DNA of 64,000 nucleotides, from the NCBI GenBank assembly GCA_028023455.1, contig JAQFVV010006341.1, positions 184,001 to 248,000 of the forward strand, read 5' to 3'. Both the position numbers and the translations under genes were made by a program. A model generated the notes under the pieces. It had not been told where the DNA came from. It searched no databases and worked only from the letters and a program-made list of their open reading frames with translations. Within the stretch, counting starts at the first letter, position 1. Every line of letters begins with the position of its first letter. Below are positions 59,205-64,000 of the stretch, one piece after another. This stretch comes from Epiperipatus broadwayi (taxonomy: Eukaryota; Onychophora; Udeonychophora; Euonychophora; Peripatidae).

Positions 59205-62200
59205 TTATATTATTAAAGAAAATATTTAATAATATTAATATAAAAACATACATGAATAAATATCTACGTCTTAATAATTGAGGTGGAATGCTGGAATTAA
59301 TATTAGTTTTAAGTATTAACAAACGATCTCAAAATGATCTCAAAATGTTTTGAAATGCTAAAGTCATTGCCAACTATTTAAAATATAATCCATGGATAAA
59401 ATTAAAAAATGCTTTTGTGAAAGTTTTCTCTTGCTATCAAACTTGAAGCTATTATTAAAACTACAATTTAGTCAAATAAGATGGATCCAAAATTCTGCAG
59501 AAAGTAATTATAAGCGCTATTACATCGTTATTGCATTGCAATAAAGTCTTGATTTGATTTTACTATATTGGAAATAAATGTAAAAAATATGGATGCTTCA
59601 TTGCAAAATGTTTTACCCACAATAGTATTTTCCTCATCAGTCAGCTCATAGTGAAGGAACTTAAATTATGAGCTAGGGCATAGAGTAAAATATGATAATG
59701 TTTTTTGTTCATGTTTATTATTATATTATACTAATTTTGTATAGGTTATTAAAGTCTTTTTTTAATGGTATAAATATGTAATGAGTCTAAAACAGACAAA
59801 GGTAAAATTATATACATTTTATTTTTTCCTTTTACTGGTGTGTCTAAAATTTAACTTTTAAGTTAAGTATGTTTAGATATAGAGAGACATGCTAATCTCT
59901 TACATTTATAAGAATGATTTATTGATATTCTATTTATAGGTAAACAGACAAAATAACTTACCAGAAGAAAAATAGTATTTACTCATAATAACACAATTAT
60001 CTTATTATATTGTAACCGGACCAGCGTACTCCCTTTATTTCCTTGGTTGTAACAATTTCCTGATGAAGTATGTAGCAGGAAGGAACTATTGATTGGCATT
60101 TCCCAATGCAGATGTTACCCCCCCCACACACACACAACAATATTTCCTGCTCATCAGAGGATGTAGCACCGTAGAGACTGGAAGCATCTAAACATTTCTA
60201 TGTTTGGTTTTCCAAATGGCGCCACTAGAGTTCCCTCTCACTACAACCTGACTTATGTAGGTCTAGTTATGCCAGACATAGCTCAGGAGGCATGAAATTC
60301 TCATGAACAAGTGCAATGAATGATGAGTGATGCAAAAAATAATAGAACTGAACAACTGGATAACTAAGATTAATTTTAAATAACAATAATTTTATTTAAT
60401 AACAGGTTTAAATAAAAGTCCATCAATCAAAATATTTCATTAACAGTCCTTTGTATATCTTGGTATACATCCAATAATAGTACAATATGACTTAAAAAAT
60501 GTACCCATTGAGAGTATAATAAAGTCCTTTTTTCAATTAGTCATTTAGTTAACTCACAGAGAGGAGGGTGGTATATCAAGACAACAGAGAGCATAATGAA
60601 GACAACTGATAGCATTTAATTCAGAGTTCCACTTAATTCAACAAATATTTTATTTACAGACCATTGTGTATCTGGGTATATATCCAATAGTAGGGCAATA
60701 TGAATTAAAAAATGCAAGTTCTTTAACAATTTACATTTTACATCTAATTTAGAGTTCCAGTTAATTTTCTTTAACAATTTACATTTTACATCTAATTTAG
60801 AGTTCAAGTTAGTTAAAGCCTAATACAGATATTTTTATTCATGGTTATCCAAATCCAGGTTTGAATCCTTACTATATGCACATTCATCTTAGGTTCATTT
60901 GTTTGGTATTCTATTTCTCAACTCATATAGTTCTGTGTTTATATTACTTTTTTCAGAATTTTCAGATAATAAATAAAATCCTTTTAAAAACAACAACAAA
61001 AAAGATCTTCTCAATCTTTCAACTTATTTAAGGACATGGTTCATTATATGCATATACCATTAACTTTTATTGACATATTAGCTCATATTTAAATGTTTGA
61101 ATTGGTTCACCATATAGTGTAAATCTATTAAATACATTCATTTTGAATGTATACCTTCATTTTGATATTTTCTAATTTTATCTAAATTATAAACATATTA
61201 TTATAATTTAATTAATTATAGTTATGTGTAATATTCTTATACAATCAATAAGCAGGTAAGCATTTGTAATTTTATTTGGTTACTCCAATATCTATCATAA
61301 ATATTGTTGTTTGGTCTGCCACAGATGTATGTTTCCAGATATAAGTTGATCAGTAGTTTCCTTTATCATTTATCAATAATAAACGTATTTTCATGTAGCT
61401 ACATTTACTCATAATTTTAGTTTCATTTATAATAAACGTATTTTCATATAGCTACCTTTATTCATAATTTTAGTTTCTTTTCTAAGAAAGATGTTTTCTT
61501 TGTCTTTTATAAACACATTACCTTCGGGGTTTTTTTCTTGTTTATATCCAGTCTGTTCCATCAAAAAGGGGTCATTTTATTTCAGCTGAATGGCATTATT
61601 CCCTTTTATGATGATCACCCTGGCAAATCTTGGTGAAACATGGCTTTGGAATGAAGAGAGAAAGCTGTTACTGTTTAGCCTTTCATCGTTATGTTTTCCT
61701 TAATAAAGTTTTCTTTTTCCATCATTAATTCTTTAACTGCTCTTAATATCTTTTTAAAATTAAAATCTTTTTTCAAAAATCTTCTTTAGCATCTACTTGA
61801 AAAATATCTTTGAAAAAAAAATAACTCTTTGAAAAAACTTTTTTAGAATCTCTTAAAAATCTCTTTGAAAAAACTTTTTAAAAATGTCTTAAAAATCTCT
61901 TTTAAAAAGTTATTTAAAAATATCCTCTGAACTTTTTAAAATCTGCTCTGAACTTGCAGCTGAACTATTTATATTCTGATCCTTGGATTGATTAAGCAGC
62001 CTTTCCTACTGTACCTGATTTGTTATACCACTATCATTTAAACTCGAATGCTTATCTCTTCTTAAAGATTGGACATTAGTTTTGGCAGGATAGATAAAAA
62101 ATCATAAGGATAAGCCATGTTTTCCAATTTGAAAAAGACTGCCTCAAGTGATTATCACATTTTATATGACATCATTCCAAATTTTAAAAACGTAATATTT

Positions 62201-63600
62201 TCAATAAATGCCAGCTTTTATTTATCGTAGTTTGAAACTATAAAATCAATAATGATTTAACTTTATTATTTTCTTTTCTTGATTATAGAAAATAATGATT
62301 TTCTTTCTTAGATTGATAAATCTTAATAAAGATTTGTACTTTTTTTTGTTAATTGCAGATTTAAACGTATTTGTTGTCTTTTTCTTTTTAATGACAAATC
62401 ATGCTAGCCTTTTTAAATGGGGCAGGGGAAATCTTTTGAATACATACGTGGAACAGTATATCTGTTTCAATATGGATTTTTCCATATAAGCAGGGATACA
62501 CTCATTTTATATCTATTACATTTTGCCTATAATTTAATGTCTACTTTGGTTTATAGAATTTATGCTATTTTTCATTGATTGGGTGTTTCTCATTAATAAA
62601 ATTTTTTATGCTTTTAAGAAAATATTTTATAGTCAGTTGACTTACAATACTTTTGCTGGTTCAATACACTATTTAGTATATATTGTGATGTAAGATATTT
62701 ATCTTTTAGCTTTTATTGTGAGGATTATTTTATCTTGTCATTGTTTTGATGAGGTTTTGTGATACTTTCCATTTTATACGGTGAGAAACATATAATTTCA
62801 TCAAATATTATATAATTGACATTGTGCATGGGTAGATGGAGCACACTTACCCATTGCTTATACCATGAGAGGTTTATTTCGTCAAGGCTGATAATTAGTT
62901 AATGCTTAATTAACATAGTTTAATCCCTAGAGATGATTATTTTAATGGCATGCATTGTTTCCCTTTATACCTAGGAAAAGGGTATTGGAATCTGCAATAT
63001 TATTAGACAACTATATAATGTTGTTTTGAAGAGCCTTTATTTATTGTCTGATCCCCTCATCATGTCTAGCTATTTTCCATCGTGTATGGTGAAGTTTTTG
63101 ATGTTTTAAAAATTATATGGCAACTAAGGCAGTTTCAGGGACAATTGTTTATCTATAGTGTTTAGCTAAGTAGTATAGTGTATGTATTGTGCTGTTATAC
63201 TTTGTCAACAGTTTACAAGAAAACCAACAAAATCTAAAATTAATTATTCAAGTAATGATATTATCTATTGTAACGTTTATTTATATACGTTACAAATATA
63301 TTGGCATTGGGTAAAAAAAAAAAACTAAAAGATAAAAGTGGATTTAAAATTTTGTTGAGTAATTTTTTTAAAAAAAAAAAAAAAACGTACAATGAGGGTT
63401 GAATTATTCTTCTTATTTTTTTTTTATGTGATTAGTAATAACAGTAATTGGAGAGAACAAAAGAATTCCAAAAGTAAGTAAAAAAAGATAAGCTGAAAGT
63501 AGAAATACTCAAATTAATTAAAGATGGCCGAAAACTTGAAGAAAATAAAGACTTTATTACATAAAATTTATAAAGACTGGATAAGATTAAAAAGGCATGG
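59205..63600. other. Intergenic, short tandem repeats only
   Basis: A 48-bp unit is duplicated at 60721-60768 and 60769-60814. A roughly 65-bp segment near 60440 recurs near 60645 (GTATAnATCCAATA-TAG). A 53-bp unit with AATAAACGTATTTTCAT is duplicated at 61375-61478. Slippage-type AAAATCTCTTTGAAAAAACT repeats lie at about 61740-61920. A (CA)n tract follows a C run at 60118-60138. No gene was recognised. Confidence 0.5.
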
Positions 63601-63909
63601 TACTAGCATGCGCAGAAGTCCTGAAAACTGGATATAAAAAGGAGGGATCCGGTTGAAGGAACATCTTGTTCGTTGGTTTCTCTAGTTGGTCTTGGATAGC
63701 AATAATATATCCAAGATCGCTCTACGCTGAAGTAATTCGGCATGTCGGAGTGAACCGGAGCCTCTGAAGACATCATGCCTGAAGATGTATACCAGAAAAG
63801 CTTTCATGACCGACTAGGAGAATGGACCACAGGATCAAATAATAACCAAAAGGCCGAGCTCATTATACCCAAAAAAACTATGCATAGTTATCTACTACTG
63901 AATTCATGA
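63601..63909 (+). promoter_or_regulatory. Promoter-like segment: TATA box, downstream hairpin, short ORF
   Basis: TATAAAA at 63633-63639 sits in a locally GC-richer context (GCATGCGCAGAAGTCC before it, GGAGGGATCCGG after it). About 50 bp downstream a 9-bp stem (TCTTGGATA 63690-63698, TATCCAAGA 63708-63716) could fold. An ATG at 63775 opens a 44-codon frame (MPEDVYQKSFHDRLGEWTTG...) ending at 63909. It could be the start of a gene, or the promoter/LTR region of a retroelement continuing past the window. I recognise no LTR ends or primer-binding site, so the assignment is open. Confidence 0.35.
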
Positions 63910-64000
63910 AACTTACCGGTAAGAATAATTATCCTGATTGTGACAAAGTTAACTATTTAAAACTACTCGTAAAAATATACGTATAAAAGAATCCCGATAG

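Overview
This is AT-rich, intron-rich animal DNA. Its one recognisable host gene is the 3' end of a KIF21A/KIF21B-type kinesin-4 on the + strand. The large introns, dense decayed DNA transposons, LINE fragments and long foldback repeats, with a lophotrochozoan-looking KIF21 sequence, suggest a mollusc, perhaps a cephalopod. That assignment is an inference and no marker in the window proves it.

Host gene (about 0.65-30.55 kb, +). Eight consecutive coding exons (657-723, 6517-6704, 7963-8205, 16720-16862, 25057-25240, 27621-27785, 28886-29177, 29252-29451) have AG/GT borders and compatible phases throughout. They encode the end of the stalk/linker, a Ser/Pro-rich segment with the conserved KIF21 block ARRKTATPAELLYA, and a seven-blade C-terminal WD40 propeller. 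The last WD strand can come from either of two terminal exons in the same phase, 29780-29849 or 30092-30179. The second gives the acidic tail typical of the family; the first gives a short basic tail. Poly(A)-signal hexamers follow each one. The motor and coiled-coil exons lie left of the window.

Introns of the gene hold several transposon layers. There are LINE reverse transcriptase and endonuclease relics (4.2-5.0, 10.7-11.3, 13.8-14.4 kb). A Tigger/pogo element (18.85-21.64 kb) has its transposase split by a second DNA transposon. There are also several palindromic elements. At least five elements or fragments (3.0-3.2, 8.56-9.35, 20.0-21.3, 22.6-24.5, 50.3-52.0 kb) look like one unusual family: ends starting GGT, a GATGGCGC-like motif about 30-40 bp inside, a shared subterminal motif, and 8-bp target duplications. 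A separate element at 58.1-59.2 kb carries a broken ISXO2/IS1595-like (Merlin superfamily) transposase and also begins GGTAAAA, which hints at where the family belongs.

From 30.6 kb to the end I recognise no host gene. The stretch contains long foldback repeats (31, 33.6-34.3, 38.6, 39.5-39.98, 47.2-47.9, 57.3-57.8 kb), a LINE relic (42.9-44.2 kb), two GGT-type/Merlin elements, short tandem duplications, and a TATA-box-plus-hairpin promoter-like segment near the right edge (63.6-63.9 kb). Nothing resembles bacterial operons, CRISPR, rRNA or an intact tRNA gene.
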